DNA from: a virus
IMG/VR virus record: IMGVR_UViG_3300023112_000038
Location: 1-41,678 of that record
DNA: 41,678 nucleotides
Direction: 5' to 3' (one strand)
A program made the position numbers and the translations under genes. Below the pieces are notes generated by a model. It ran no database searches. It was not told where the DNA came from and was given only the letters and a program-made list of their open reading frames with translations. Positions 1 to 8,095 of this stretch are shown one piece after another. Position 1 is the first letter of the stretch. Each line of letters begins with the position of its first letter.

Positions 1-116
1 ATATAATCTTCTTTCATTATGTCTGAAATATATTTTCTACATATATTTCTTAAAGTTATATTAACAGTATTATTAAAAAATATTGATAAATTTTTAGATG
101 TGTTAATAATATACAT
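1..116 (-). CDS. Hypothetical protein, 3' end outside window
   Basis: An open frame starts at an ATG that shares bases with the stop codon of the upstream minus-strand gene (TAATG arrangement) and runs off the left edge without a stop. About 38 residues are visible (begins MYIINTSKNLSIFF). There is no clear ribosome binding site, so it would depend on coupling to its neighbour. No domain is recognisable. The TAATG junction matches other junctions in this operon, which is the main reason to accept it. Confidence 0.45.
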   Translation of the reverse strand, partial: MYIINTSKNLSIFFNNTVNITLRNICRKYISDIMKEDY

Positions 117-463
117 TAGAGTATCAATTTACTAGGTGTTTCATCAATAACTTTATCTCCTGTCATTGCTTCATATTCTGATAGAATATATTCAGCTTCT
201 CTCTCATTGAATAATCTCATTTCTTTAATTGTCTTCTGAAAGACTACTTCTGATAGTAAAATATCAAATTTCTTTGATTCACCTTTATGATCATTCATAA
301 AAAGAACTGATCTAAAAGGTTTGATGAATGGCTGTGGGAAAGTATTTCCACTTTCATCTATCATTATAATATCCTCGATTATAAAGCAGTTATATACTTT
401 TCCTTCTTTTTCATTTAATTTTCCTACTATATCTCTTCCATGCCACATTCCAGTAATTAACAT
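116..463 (-). CDS. Hypothetical protein, 115 aa
   Basis: The protein is soluble, with no signal peptide or membrane segment. A strong AGGAGG site lies 6 bases before the ATG. The N-terminal half (about residues 1-60) alternates hydrophobic and polar residues as in beta strands. The C-terminal half (about 70-105) is charged and probably helical. It is part of the leftward operon that also carries the gp46-like and UvsY-like genes. I do not recognise the family. Confidence 0.8.
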   Translation of the reverse strand: MLITGMWHGRDIVGKLNEKEGKVYNCFIIEDIIMIDESGNTFPQPFIKPFRSVLFMNDHKGESKKFDILLSEVVFQKTIKEMRLFNEREAEYILSEYEAMTGDKVIDETPSKLIL

Positions 464-473
464 TTATAACCTC

Positions 474-824
474 CTAATAGTTTGCTCGTTTATTTCTAAG
501 TTCTATCTTTCTGAAAAATTTTGTCATTCTTTCTTTAAATTTTGAATTTTCTGTTCTAAAAGTTATTCTGAATTTTCCTCCAAAATATGAATCTGATACT
601 CTCAATTTGATAGTATTAAAGAAAATATTATGAGGATCACACATACTAATGTAATTTAATAGTGATAAAGTTTCAGGATCAATATTTTCATCATACTCAC
701 ATATAACATTGCCTTTATGTACAATAATATATGATCTACATATAGTTGATGTTATAGAAAAATATTCTATATGTGTATCAAACCATTTTTTCTTGGCTTT
801 CTTGTATTTCTTTAGACTTATCAT
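474..824 (-). CDS. Hypothetical basic protein, 116 aa
   Basis: The start is set by AAGGAGGAATT before the ATG. The protein is rich in Lys and Arg at both ends (MISLKKYKKAKKKW at the start, then a basic stretch near residues 98-114), which would suit nucleic-acid contact, though no motif proves this. No membrane segment is seen. It lies 10 bases upstream of the 115-residue gene in the same operon. Function unknown. Confidence 0.8.
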   Translation of the reverse strand: MISLKKYKKAKKKWFDTHIEYFSITSTICRSYIIVHKGNVICEYDENIDPETLSLLNYISMCDPHNIFFNTIKLRVSDSYFGGKFRITFRTENSKFKERMTKFFRKIELRNKRANY

Positions 825-836
825 AATTCCTCCTTT

Positions 837-1010
837 TTAATCCGGTATTCCTGTAAAGCGCTGATCTGGTATCCATGTCTCACATAGTACGGGCATTGAT
901 TTTGTTTCTCCACCGCAGTTTTCACATTTTTTAGCCTTCATTGATTCATATGAGCTAATTGTGTCAAAAATGTGTCCACATTCCTTACATTTGAGTTGAT
1001 AAGTTGGCAT
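837..1010 (-). CDS. FmdB-type zinc-ribbon protein, 57 aa
   Basis: The start is the ATG at 1010, chosen because GGGAGG stands just before it; a longer frame beginning at 1055 lacks such a site. The protein opens MPTYQLKCKECGHIFD and has a second CENCGG pair near residue 29, so four Cys form a zinc ribbon of the FmdB/putative regulatory family. In that family the MPTY(E/Q) opening is typical. Such small zinc ribbons are common in T4-like phage replication regions, but their role is not established. The C-terminal tail is short and polar. Confidence 0.8.
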   Translation of the reverse strand: MPTYQLKCKECGHIFDTISSYESMKAKKCENCGGETKSMPVLCETWIPDQRFTGIPD

Positions 1011-1029
1011 TTGTTCCTCCCTTATTAGA

Positions 1030-1356
1030 TTAATATAGTTCTGGTTGATGTTCAAATCTGCCTTTAAATTTTTTAGTAAAATCTTTTCCTTTCGTTACTA
1101 CAGCAAAAGTATCGTCCTGTTTCTTGTATATAACCCATTTATTCTTATTATCAACAACAATTAAGAAAGTTATTTTTCCCTTAGTATACTTATTATATAT
1201 AACATCATTTAACTTATTACCACTAACAGTTTCTAGGTAAATTATCTTTCCCTTTGTTTGTACATCAACAACATTTTTTGATTCAATTTTATATATTGAA
1301 AATGCTGAACTACTTTCAATCAATCTATATATATTATTTTCTTTTGTAATTCTCAT
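1030..1356 (-). CDS. Hypothetical protein, 108 aa
   Basis: The start is placed at the ATG at 1356 because AAAGGAGATGTA precedes it; an in-frame ATG at 1371 has no such site. The sequence looks mostly beta, with repeated short strands separated by lysine turns (for example TKGKIIYLETV and TKGKITFLIVV). These two segments, about 36 residues apart, resemble each other and may be an internal duplication. It is soluble and of unknown function. Confidence 0.75.
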   Translation of the reverse strand: MRITKENNIYRLIESSSAFSIYKIESKNVVDVQTKGKIIYLETVSGNKLNDVIYNKYTKGKITFLIVVDNKNKWVIYKKQDDTFAVVTKGKDFTKKFKGRFEHQPELY

Positions 1357-1446
1357 TACATCTCCTTTCATTTTTATGTTAAATAAATTGTAATATATCG
1401 ATATTATTTATTTTTTCGCGTATCTATATATTATTATTATCCTTGT

Positions 1447-3450
1447 TTATGACTCGTTTTCTATAATGTATTTAGAAAAATCGTTTTTCTTTTCAACTAT
1501 AATATGTCTATCACCATAATTTTTAAATTCACTATTATGAGTTATAATATTTATGTATTTTATATTATTTTTTATTTCTGTTAAAATTGACATGAAACTA
1601 TCCACTCCTTCTTGATCTAAACTTGAATTTAAAATCTCATCTATATTAAGCATTGGAAAATTAGTTCCTGTTGACAGTCTTGAGTATTCCAGGAATATGA
1701 ACATTATAGAAAGATTTATTCTTTGCTGCTGACCTGTACTAAGCTGTGTATAGTCTACTTTAATTCCTGTATTCTTTATAATGTCTACCTTTGTTCCGTT
1801 GTCATGAAACCTTATATAGAATTCACTGTCTAATTTAGAACAAAAATCATGTGCTAGTTTATTAAGAGTTGGAATTCTAGTATTGATTATGTATTTCTTT
1901 ATTCCGTCGTCTCCAACAGACAAAATCAATTTAGAAAATACATTAAACTTGAATGATAGTTTCTTAACTTGATCTTTTCTACTATTAAGTTGATCATTTA
2001 GTTTTTCTATTGTGTCATCCTTTTCAATTTTTTCTATCTCATTGTGATAAAAAACTATCTTTTCATTAATAGAATCTACTTTTTGTTTTAATGACATGTT
2101 AGACTCAATATATTCTATTCGTGTGTTTAGTTCGTCTATTAAAACAGAATAATCCATATTATCTACTTTTATTGATTTCTTCTCATCGATCTTCTTTGAC
2201 AAATCCTGATTATATTTGCCTATCATAAATTCACATTCTTTCAGTTTCCTTTTGAGAGAATCATTCTTTTTATTAACTTCATTTATTTCTTTTGATTCTT
2301 CTTTCCATAGTTTCAACTTATTCTCAAGGTCACTTATTTCACTAATAAGTTTATCTTTGAGTGTGATATTCAATTTAATGTTTTCTAGAGATATTTCTAT
2401 TTTTTCATTTTTAAGAGAATCAGTAATGGTTGATCCACAACTATCACATATATCAGTTTCTAAGTAGTAATCCCTCACATGATTTAATTTATCTATTTCC
2501 TTGAGTGTATTGCTCAACTCGACTTTCTTTACTGATATGATACCTATATCAATCTCTTCATATTTAGCTTTAGGAACATCTATTAATACTATTTCTGATT
2601 TCTCTTTTTCAATTTTATCAATATTAGCATTTAATTCTGTTAATTCATTAGTTAACTTATGTATAGAATCTTTGCCGTGTTTTTGATTTATTTTTTTACT
2701 CTCTATCAATGACAATTCTTTTCTCTTTTCACTTATAGAAGTATAATCAATCGTAGTATCATAATCTATTTCTGATTTATTTTTTTCAATAGTTTTTAAT
2801 ATAGTATTATAATCTTCAATCTTATCTGATTTTTCTTTTTCAATAAAAGATGTTTTCTCGTTTACTACATTAATTTTAGCTTCTGTCTTTTGAATTTCTG
2901 TAGAAAGTGCTTTTCTCTCGTCATCAAACACAATCTTCATCTTATCAAATATATGTAAGTCAAACATATTTTTTAGAAACTCTCTTTTGTTGTTTGGTGA
3001 CATATTAAGAAATGGAGTATAGTGCTGAACTGATAGAAAAACTGTTTGATCGAATATCTTTTTGTTTATGTTTAATAGTTCATAAATCATCTCATTGAAA
3101 GTGTTTGTGTCAGTTATATCCATATTCTCATTATTTTTAGATATATAATACTCTTCTTTATCTTTACACTTAATGGATCTACCAATGCAATATTCACAAT
3201 CATTAATCTCTACATACATTTCAACAAAACAGTCTCTACCGTTATGCCAATTAATAAGATTATTTTTAGTCTTTCCTGAGTATGACTTTCCGAATAGAAC
3301 GAATGAAATGGCGTCCATACAAATTGTGGACTTGCCGTTTCCGTTTTCACCTGTCCATACTGTTATTCCGTCTGTGAAGGGAATTTCAACGACCTGATTA
3401 CCAATTGAAAGGAAATTCTTGACTAATAACTTATTAAACTTAATTAACAT
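1447..3450 (-). CDS. 46: SbcC/Rad50-like recombination ATPase (T4 gp46-like)
   Basis: Large subunit of the SbcCD/Mre11-Rad50 type complex that processes DNA ends for recombination-dependent replication. Visible: Walker A GENGNGKST at about residues 34-42, long coiled-coil arms, a zinc hook CDSCG near 334, an ABC signature LSTGQQQR near 570 and Walker B MLNIDEIL near 600. Length 667 compares with about 560 for T4 gp46. The start is taken as the ATG at 3450, overlapping the stop of the 55-residue gene; a GTG at 3456 in the same frame is the alternative, and neither has a well spaced ribosome site. The nuclease partner gp47 (SbcD) is not in this window and may lie beyond the left edge. Confidence 0.93.
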   Translation of the reverse strand: MLIKFNKLLVKNFLSIGNQVVEIPFTDGITVWTGENGNGKSTICMDAISFVLFGKSYSGKTKNNLINWHNGRDCFVEMYVEINDCEYCIGRSIKCKDKEEYYISKNNENMDITDTNTFNEMIYELLNINKKIFDQTVFLSVQHYTPFLNMSPNNKREFLKNMFDLHIFDKMKIVFDDERKALSTEIQKTEAKINVVNEKTSFIEKEKSDKIEDYNTILKTIEKNKSEIDYDTTIDYTSISEKRKELSLIESKKINQKHGKDSIHKLTNELTELNANIDKIEKEKSEIVLIDVPKAKYEEIDIGIISVKKVELSNTLKEIDKLNHVRDYYLETDICDSCGSTITDSLKNEKIEISLENIKLNITLKDKLISEISDLENKLKLWKEESKEINEVNKKNDSLKRKLKECEFMIGKYNQDLSKKIDEKKSIKVDNMDYSVLIDELNTRIEYIESNMSLKQKVDSINEKIVFYHNEIEKIEKDDTIEKLNDQLNSRKDQVKKLSFKFNVFSKLILSVGDDGIKKYIINTRIPTLNKLAHDFCSKLDSEFYIRFHDNGTKVDIIKNTGIKVDYTQLSTGQQQRINLSIMFIFLEYSRLSTGTNFPMLNIDEILNSSLDQEGVDSFMSILTEIKNNIKYINIITHNSEFKNYGDRHIIVEKKNDFSKYIIENES

Positions 3451-3611
3451 CCCCACATATCTTGTATTAAATCATCTAATTCATCATTTTCACACTCATG
3501 GTATTCCCACACTAAACTTGTTATACCAGCAAGAAAATTTGGATTTATATATCCTTTATTTTCTCTCATATGCTCTAACATAACTTTTAAAATTTTCTCA
3601 TGTAATTTCAT
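3444..3611 (-). CDS. Small acidic protein, 55 aa
   Basis: This short gene sits between the UvsY-like and gp46-like genes. Its ATG overlaps the stop of the first (TAATG) and its TAA overlaps the start of the second. A GAGGTGG site lies before the start. It begins MKLHEKILKVMLEHMREN and ends in an acidic run (ENDELDDLIQD). It is probably helical and may bind one of its neighbours, but the family is unknown. The tight coupling on both sides argues that it is real. Confidence 0.7.
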   Translation of the reverse strand: MKLHEKILKVMLEHMRENKGYINPNFLAGITSLVWEYHECENDELDDLIQDMWGC

Positions 3612-4033
3612 TATCCACCTCTTTTAAACTTTTCCCATTCCAGGATATTCTTAATTGAAAACTGAGCATCCTTTAGCATTTTCATAATGGAATCTACTGT
3701 CTCAATATTGCTTCTATATATATTAACACATTTTTTTAGAGAAGTCAACTCTTTATCGATACCATTTATATATTTTTCTCTATCTTCTTTATTCGTTAGC
3801 TTTTTGAATATGTCTAGATTGTGCTCATTGATGTAATATTCTATCTTTTGTGCATATACTTCGGTATATTTGCTTTCGGCGTCTATTAATTCTTTTGCTA
3901 TTTTAGTTGAATATGTCAAACAAGCACAGTAATAATTAGGAATCTTTTTAGAAACTGAGTCAATGTCATTTTTTTCTAGATCAATTTTTTCTTTTACCGC
4001 TTTAATAAAATCTACTATTTTGAAATCTTTCAT
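3611..4033 (-). CDS. uvsY: UvsY-like recombination mediator
   Basis: At 140 residues it is close to T4 UvsY (137). The C-terminal segment AQFSIKNILEWEKFKRGG matches the conserved UvsY ending, in which an (A/S)IKN..EW.KF..G pattern closes the protein. The middle segment (about residues 37-65, with Tyr and Lys patterns around KYTEVYAQKIEYY) also fits the helical UvsY body. UvsY loads the UvsX recombinase onto gp32-coated single strands. The position directly upstream of the gp46-like gene supports this. The start overlaps the previous stop (ATGA). No UvsX or gp32 gene is in the window. Confidence 0.7.
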   Translation of the reverse strand: MKDFKIVDFIKAVKEKIDLEKNDIDSVSKKIPNYYCACLTYSTKIAKELIDAESKYTEVYAQKIEYYINEHNLDIFKKLTNKEDREKYINGIDKELTSLKKCVNIYRSNIETVDSIMKMLKDAQFSIKNILEWEKFKRGG

Positions 4034-4542
4034 TGAGTTTCCTCGTCCAGTATTAGTATGTTATTGTATTTATCTTGAAATTGTCTGTTCCATGGTCTAT
4101 CAACTAATATAATTCTATCCTTTATTTCTTCAAATCCTTCTTTCTCGTAGAAATTTGGAAAGTCATCGTAAAGAATAAATTCACTATTATTATTTAATAT
4201 ATCAACCTTTTCTTGAAAATTTCTGGTAAATAAAACTAATTGTCCCTTCCCGAATACTTTTTCTATAAATTTTGCTGTCCAATACTCTCTTTCTTTTATT
4301 CCACATTGATTTGTAAGGAATACACAATTTTCCAATCCTAATTCGCTATCAATATATTTAATCATATTATTATAGAATTCACACTCATATAGATAAAACT
4401 CGGGTCTTTTATCTATATCCTTCCATAAATCACTTGGTAATAATTGCCATTTATCCATTGTTAGATTTTCCATACTTTCATGTCTTCTAATAGATTTTGC
4501 AAAATTCCTTATAACTCCATCTATATCAATAAAATATCTCAT
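4030..4542 (-). CDS. HAD-superfamily phosphatase, deoxyribonucleotidase-like
   Basis: Begins MRYFIDIDGVIRNF, the DxDG(V/T) nucleophile motif of haloacid dehalogenase phosphatases, with Asp6 as the likely nucleophile. Later motifs are FLTNQCG (motif II, Thr or Asn) and ILYDDFPNF near residues 123-131 (motif IV acidic pair). At 170 residues it fits the small 5'(3')-deoxyribonucleotidase-like group common in phages, where it may trim nucleotide pools or remove DNA 3' phosphates. The substrate cannot be read from sequence. It overlaps the UvsY-like gene by 4 bases. Confidence 0.75.
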   Translation of the reverse strand: MRYFIDIDGVIRNFAKSIRRHESMENLTMDKWQLLPSDLWKDIDKRPEFYLYECEFYNNMIKYIDSELGLENCVFLTNQCGIKEREYWTAKFIEKVFGKGQLVLFTRNFQEKVDILNNNSEFILYDDFPNFYEKEGFEEIKDRIILVDRPWNRQFQDKYNNILILDEETQ

Positions 4543-4554
4543 ATTAATCCTCCT

Positions 4555-4866
4555 CTAGTCCCACAAATCCATTATCATCTCTTCTTCATCTGTATAAATT
4601 TTAATTATTACTTTTGTTGCTGATAATGATTCCGTTCTATCTTTAATCAAAAACTCGAATAACTCATTATTAGTTCTATTCATTCTAAATTCTTCTTCTC
4701 TATATAATCCTCCCCACATATCATCAGTTTCTACCATACACGAATCTTTTTTAAATCTGAATACACAAGCTTCCTTATTGAAAATTACTCCGTTATTCAA
4801 GTATTTGACGCTTACAAACATTGTATTACTGATAAGTTTGTTTAATAATAAAGTAATAAATTTCAT
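4555..4866 (-). CDS. Hypothetical protein, 103 aa
   Basis: The start codon overlaps the stop of the preceding gene (TAATG). The protein is beta-rich in the first half (MFVSVKYLNNGVIFNKEACVF region) and ends acidic (TDEEEMIMDLWD). No transmembrane segment or known motif is visible. It belongs to the leftward recombination operon. Confidence 0.75.
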   Translation of the reverse strand: MKFITLLLNKLISNTMFVSVKYLNNGVIFNKEACVFRFKKDSCMVETDDMWGGLYREEEFRMNRTNNELFEFLIKDRTESLSATKVIIKIYTDEEEMIMDLWD

Positions 4867-5159
4867 TATAGCCCCCTATTAAAATTTTCACAAAACTTTA
4901 AGAATTCTTTTGCTTTTAATCCATGATCTTTAATTCCTTTTAACTTAACTGTAAAAGTACTATTTGTATTCCAGTCATATCCAATAATAATTTCTTTAGA
5001 AAAGAAATCAAGTGATGTTGAAATATCAGGATGTCTGATCAATGTCCATCCTTTGAATTCATATTCATATGATGAACGTGTTATAAACTGCTTACAAGGC
5101 AATAATTCTATTTCTACCTTTGATACATTCTTCTTAACATCAATCTTACAATAAAGCAT
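4866..5159 (-). CDS. Hypothetical protein, 97 aa; first gene of leftward operon
   Basis: First gene after the minus-strand promoter at 5195-5223. A CGGAGGATTA site precedes the ATG. It looks like a small beta-rich soluble domain with a basic C-terminal helix (KAKEFLKFCENFNRG). No family recognised. Being first in the operon, it is likely to be expressed early and strongly. Confidence 0.75.
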   Translation of the reverse strand: MLYCKIDVKKNVSKVEIELLPCKQFITRSSYEYEFKGWTLIRHPDISTSLDFFSKEIIIGYDWNTNSTFTVKLKGIKDHGLKAKEFLKFCENFNRGL

Positions 5160-5194
5160 TTAATCCTCCGTTAAATATACAAACTTACAAATAT

Positions 5195-5223
5195 ATTATA
5201 ACCTATTTAATTAGAAAAGTCAA
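5195..5223 (-). promoter_or_regulatory. Sigma70-type promoter for the leftward operon
   Basis: Reading the minus strand: TTGACT at 5223-5218, a 17-base gap, then TATAAT at 5200-5195. Both boxes are near-perfect for the host housekeeping polymerase. It lies 36 bases before the start codon of the first leftward gene and diverges from the promoter at 5272-5299. Confidence 0.85.
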
Positions 5224-5229
5224 TAGGTT
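5200..5229. repeat. Inverted repeat across the leftward promoter
   Basis: AACCTATT at 5200-5207 is repeated inverted as AATAGGTT at 5222-5229, with 14 bases between. The two arms cover the -10 edge and -35 box of the leftward promoter, so a dimeric regulator bound here would block it. No other copy was seen near the other promoters. Confidence 0.5.
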
Positions 5230-5271
5230 TTAAAAAAATAATTAATATTTTAAAAAATATTTAAAAAAAGC

Positions 5272-5299
5272 TTGACTTTTCTTCTTTTATGTGTATAAT
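5272..5299 (+). promoter_or_regulatory. Sigma70-type promoter for the 746-residue gene
   Basis: TTGACT at 5272-5277, 16 bases, TATAAT at 5294-5299. A TATAAATA string (5299-5306) overlaps the -10 box, so late use by a gp55-type factor is also conceivable. It drives the large orphan gene starting at 5353. Confidence 0.8.
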
Positions 5300-5352
5300 A
5301 TAAATAATGTATAGAATTATATTTTATGTAATTTTAAAACTTGGAGGAGTTA

Positions 5353-7593
5353 TTGTTTAATAATAGACCGATTAGAAATCTAAACACAGCTATCAAAATT
5401 GAGATGATAAATTCCATCATCAATAAGCTTTCTAAAGATAAAGATTTCACATCAAAATATAATACCGGTCTACTCAAGAAAATAATTTCTTTCTCTCTCT
5501 ATACAGAAAATAATTGGAAAGGTAGAACTACTAAGTATTCAAATGCTGTATTAACCAAAGAAGATCTCTTTCTATTCATTAATAATAGACTTCCTAATGA
5601 TAGTACTCAAGATAGTAAAAAATTAAGTGAGATAGAAAAACACTTGAATCTATTATCAACTAAGTATGATTCTATATATGGAAAAGATTTGTGTATATTT
5701 GAAAAGATCAATAACACATACCAGTATAAAGGGAAACATAATACAGCATGGAATAAATTAGGTTTCTTTTTTCCTAATCTTGGAATAGTTAATTTCCCAA
5801 TGAAAAAATTAAAAGAATATAATCATGATATGCCTTTTAAACTCTTACTTTCTTATATTGCTACTGCTACTGAAAATAAAATAGATTGTGAACATAATTT
5901 GATATTCTCATATGAACAAATTCAGAATGCTTTCGGTCTTACAAGAGGTAGATTCAATTCTCTATGTAAAAAGTTTGATTTTGATTATAATATGAAGCAG
6001 ACTAGCATTTCTAAGTCAGAGACAAGAAACTATGAAGTATCAGATAAACATTCAAGTATAACAAGAGGAATCTATTTCACACATAAAACTGTAGAAAGAG
6101 CTAAAAAATACTTGAATGATAATTGTGTTACGATTAACTACTTTACAATGTATTGTTTCAGAATGGCTCTATACAAAAATAACCGTCAGATAGACCAATT
6201 TACTTTCAAGTCACTGCCTACTATTGGTTACGATCGTTTCGACTCTCAGAAGATGTCCGAGTACGTTAAAAATCAAACAAATTGGAACGAATCTTTATGG
6301 AATATAATATTAGATAAGCATTCAGTTAAAAATCAAACAAAAGTATGGTACACAGAAGATCATATTTCAAAGAACATTGACAAGAATTCAAAATTCAGTA
6401 CACTATATAATGTATCAGGTGTATATAATGGAAAGGAGATTGAATCAATGAAAAATGAAATATCAACAAAAAGAGAATTAGAAGAATCAGCAATGAATTC
6501 TATTAAAATGTTAGAGTCTATTACTGATTCGTTTAATAACGAATCCACATCTTCAGATAAATCCCTTATTAAGGAAACTGATGAATCTGAAGATTTTATT
6601 TCAACCAAAGTCAAAGAAGTTATTTCAATTAATAATTTCTCTAAATTTTATGCTAAGACTAGAGAAATCTATTCAGAATGTAAAAGACACTATAAAACTA
6701 TTAATGTCTTCTACGCTCTTAAAAAGGAATTAATCAAACAACTAGAAAATTCTGATAGTATGATCAAAGATTATATGATCGGTGATATAGAAAAGATTAA
6801 TAGTCCTAAAGAAGCTCTAAAATCTGCTATCTTTGAAAAAAATTATCACAAATACTTTACATCATCTGAAGATTCATTGAAATTTAAGATGGCTGAAGAA
6901 ATTCATATCCTAAAGAGAAATGATAAAGTTGATCATATTTCTGATATGGATTTTTGTATGAAGTTCAATTCTATTTCTGATAACTGTGAAGAAATGACAG
7001 TTGAGGAATTAACTGGATTGTTCAATGATAATTTCAAAGATAATATCATTTCTGAAGAAATGAAAGAAAGAATAGAGTCAAGAATAGTATTACACAAAAA
7101 TAGTCTAATTATTAAAGAAATGAAAGAAACTACAAAACAAGAAAAAGATTCAATTAGTATTCATGATATTTTTGAATATGTATTGAATAATGTTAAGTAT
7201 GATTCTATCAAAGATTATAATAATTGCCTAGACAGATATTGTTCTATGAATGATATAGTTAAGAGATTCTCTAACAAGCTTAAATCAGTTGATAAAGAAT
7301 TTGTTGTAAATCATATCAATTCTTCATGTGATATTAAAGTTGATCTTCTTAAGAAGTATTTCAATTTTGAATTAAATGAAGAAAATAAGATTCATAATAT
7401 CAATCTATTAAGTGTAGTAAAAGAAGAGAAAGTAGAAAAGAATGAAATTAGAGAAATTATTATAGAAAGAATTGAAGGACTTGGTTTAAGATTAGGACGT
7501 GAAATTAGTTATGAAAGATTACATGGTTTCGAATTACAAGTAAAACTTGGAATGAAGACCATTGAAAGTATAATAGAAGATTTGTTAATCTAA
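5353..7593 (+). CDS. Large orphan protein, 746 aa, possible DNA-binding protein
   Basis: The start is the TTG at 5353, because the GGAGG immediately upstream is the ribosome site; starting at the earlier in-frame TTG (5341) would place that site inside the gene. The protein is very rich in Lys, Asn, Ile and Ser and has no membrane segment. A stretch near residues 190-215 (FSYEQIQNAFGLTRGRFNSL) reads like a helix-turn-helix. The middle (about 370-420) is acidic and low in complexity. Residues about 305-335 contain the pentamer VKNQT twice. I do not recognise the family. Its own strong promoter and the adjacent repeat-rich AT stretch make a role in replication start or gene control possible, but this is inference. 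Confidence 0.85.
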   Translation: MFNNRPIRNLNTAIKIEMINSIINKLSKDKDFTSKYNTGLLKKIISFSLYTENNWKGRTTKYSNAVLTKEDLFLFINNRLPNDSTQDSKKLSEIEKHLNLLSTKYDSIYGKDLCIFEKINNTYQYKGKHNTAWNKLGFFFPNLGIVNFPMKKLKEYNHDMPFKLLLSYIATATENKIDCEHNLIFSYEQIQNAFGLTRGRFNSLCKKFDFDYNMKQTSISKSETRNYEVSDKHSSITRGIYFTHKTVERAKKYLNDNCVTINYFTMYCFRMALYKNNRQIDQFTFKSLPTIGYDRFDSQKMSEYVKNQTNWNESLWNIILDKHSVKNQTKVWYTEDHISKNIDKNSKFSTLYNVSGVYNGKEIESMKNEISTKRELEESAMNSIKMLESITDSFNNESTSSDKSLIKETDESEDFISTKVKEVISINNFSKFYAKTREIYSECKRHYKTINVFYALKKELIKQLENSDSMIKDYMIGDIEKINSPKEALKSAIFEKNYHKYFTSSEDSLKFKMAEEIHILKRNDKVDHISDMDFCMKFNSISDNCEEMTVEELTGLFNDNFKDNIISEEMKERIESRIVLHKNSLIIKEMKETTKQEKDSISIHDIFEYVLNNVKYDSIKDYNNCLDRYCSMNDIVKRFSNKLKSVDKEFVVNHINSSCDIKVDLLKKYFNFELNEENKIHNINLLSVVKEEKVEKNEIREIIIERIEGLGLRLGREISYERLHGFELQVKLGMKTIESIIEDLLI

Positions 7594-7743
7594 TATAATA
7601 CTCTTTTCTTAATAATTATTTTTACGTCCTATTCTTTTACGGGCCATATCTGCCTGTAAATATAAAGATATAACTATGGAAGATTGAGAATATTATTATT
7701 TTTAATCTTAATTTAAAGAAACAAAATTAAAAAAGAAAATAGA

Positions 7744-7942
7744 AGTAAGTATTTAGATTCTAATTAACATCTACACTTTAAAGAAGAGAATATTTCAAAA
7801 TAAGTATTTTTAGTTTAATTTAAATTTAAAAGATATAATTAGAATTTAGTTTTTAGTCTACATTTTAAACTAAATTATATTAGAAACAAACACTATACAA
7901 AATAAGTATTCAGAATTTTAATTTAGTATCTACACTTTGAAA
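7744..7942 (+). repeat. Three imperfect direct repeats of about 40 bases
   Basis: Unit 1 is about 7744-7783, unit 2 is split (about 7797-7832 plus 7855-7870) and unit 3 is about 7899-7942. Each opens with TAAGTATT and closes with TCTACA(C/T)TTT. Spacing differs among the units, so this is an iteron-like cluster, not a simple tandem array. Confidence 0.5.
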
Positions 7943-8048
7943 ATTATTACTTTAGATATTTACTTGAATGAAAGACTTATGTTGATAGATATTTGCTAAA
8001 GCTTTCTTTAATATACAAATGGAAAAAAGACTTCGTATGTTTACTTTT

Positions 8049-8056
8049 TATAAATA
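8049..8056 (+). promoter_or_regulatory. Candidate T4-type late promoter box TATAAATA
   Basis: The exact T4 late consensus TATAAATA lies 47 bases before the ATG of a probable virion protein. A gp55-like sigma gene is present at 22000-22620. In such AT-rich DNA this string also occurs by chance, so confidence rests on the matched spacing at the other structural gene (10158-10165). Confidence 0.5.
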
Positions 8057-8095
8057 ATTACAAGTTTAAATAAATAAATTATACAGGTGAAAAAT

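Larger units (their letters stand above)
7594..8095. other. AT-rich intergenic region with repeated motifs
   Basis: No convincing gene is present. TAAGTATT occurs at 7747-7754, 7801-7808 and 7903-7910. TCTACA(C/T)TTT occurs at 7770-7779, 7857-7866 and 7929-7938, each copy lying 23 to 56 bases after a TAAGTATT. The first and third units are most alike, about 40 bases each. The late promoter candidate at 8049-8056 lies at the right end. Possible roles are a replication origin or binding sites for a regulator; the sequence does not decide. Confidence 0.55.

Noticed and set aside
5341-5352. TTG start at 5341 for the 746-residue protein
   Set aside because: The first codons would be the GGAGG ribosome site itself; the TTG at 5353 is correctly spaced from it.
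6360-6614. Reverse-strand open frames inside the 746-residue gene and many others inside pol, ligA and the gp46-like gene
   Set aside because: They lack ribosome sites and promoters, and are antisense shadows of genes with clear motifs.
8019-8057. 12-codon frame before the late gene at 8096
   Set aside because: No ribosome site and it overlaps the candidate late promoter box.
8087-8095. GTG start three codons upstream for the neck-type protein
   Set aside because: It lies inside AGGTGA, the ribosome site of the ATG at 8096.
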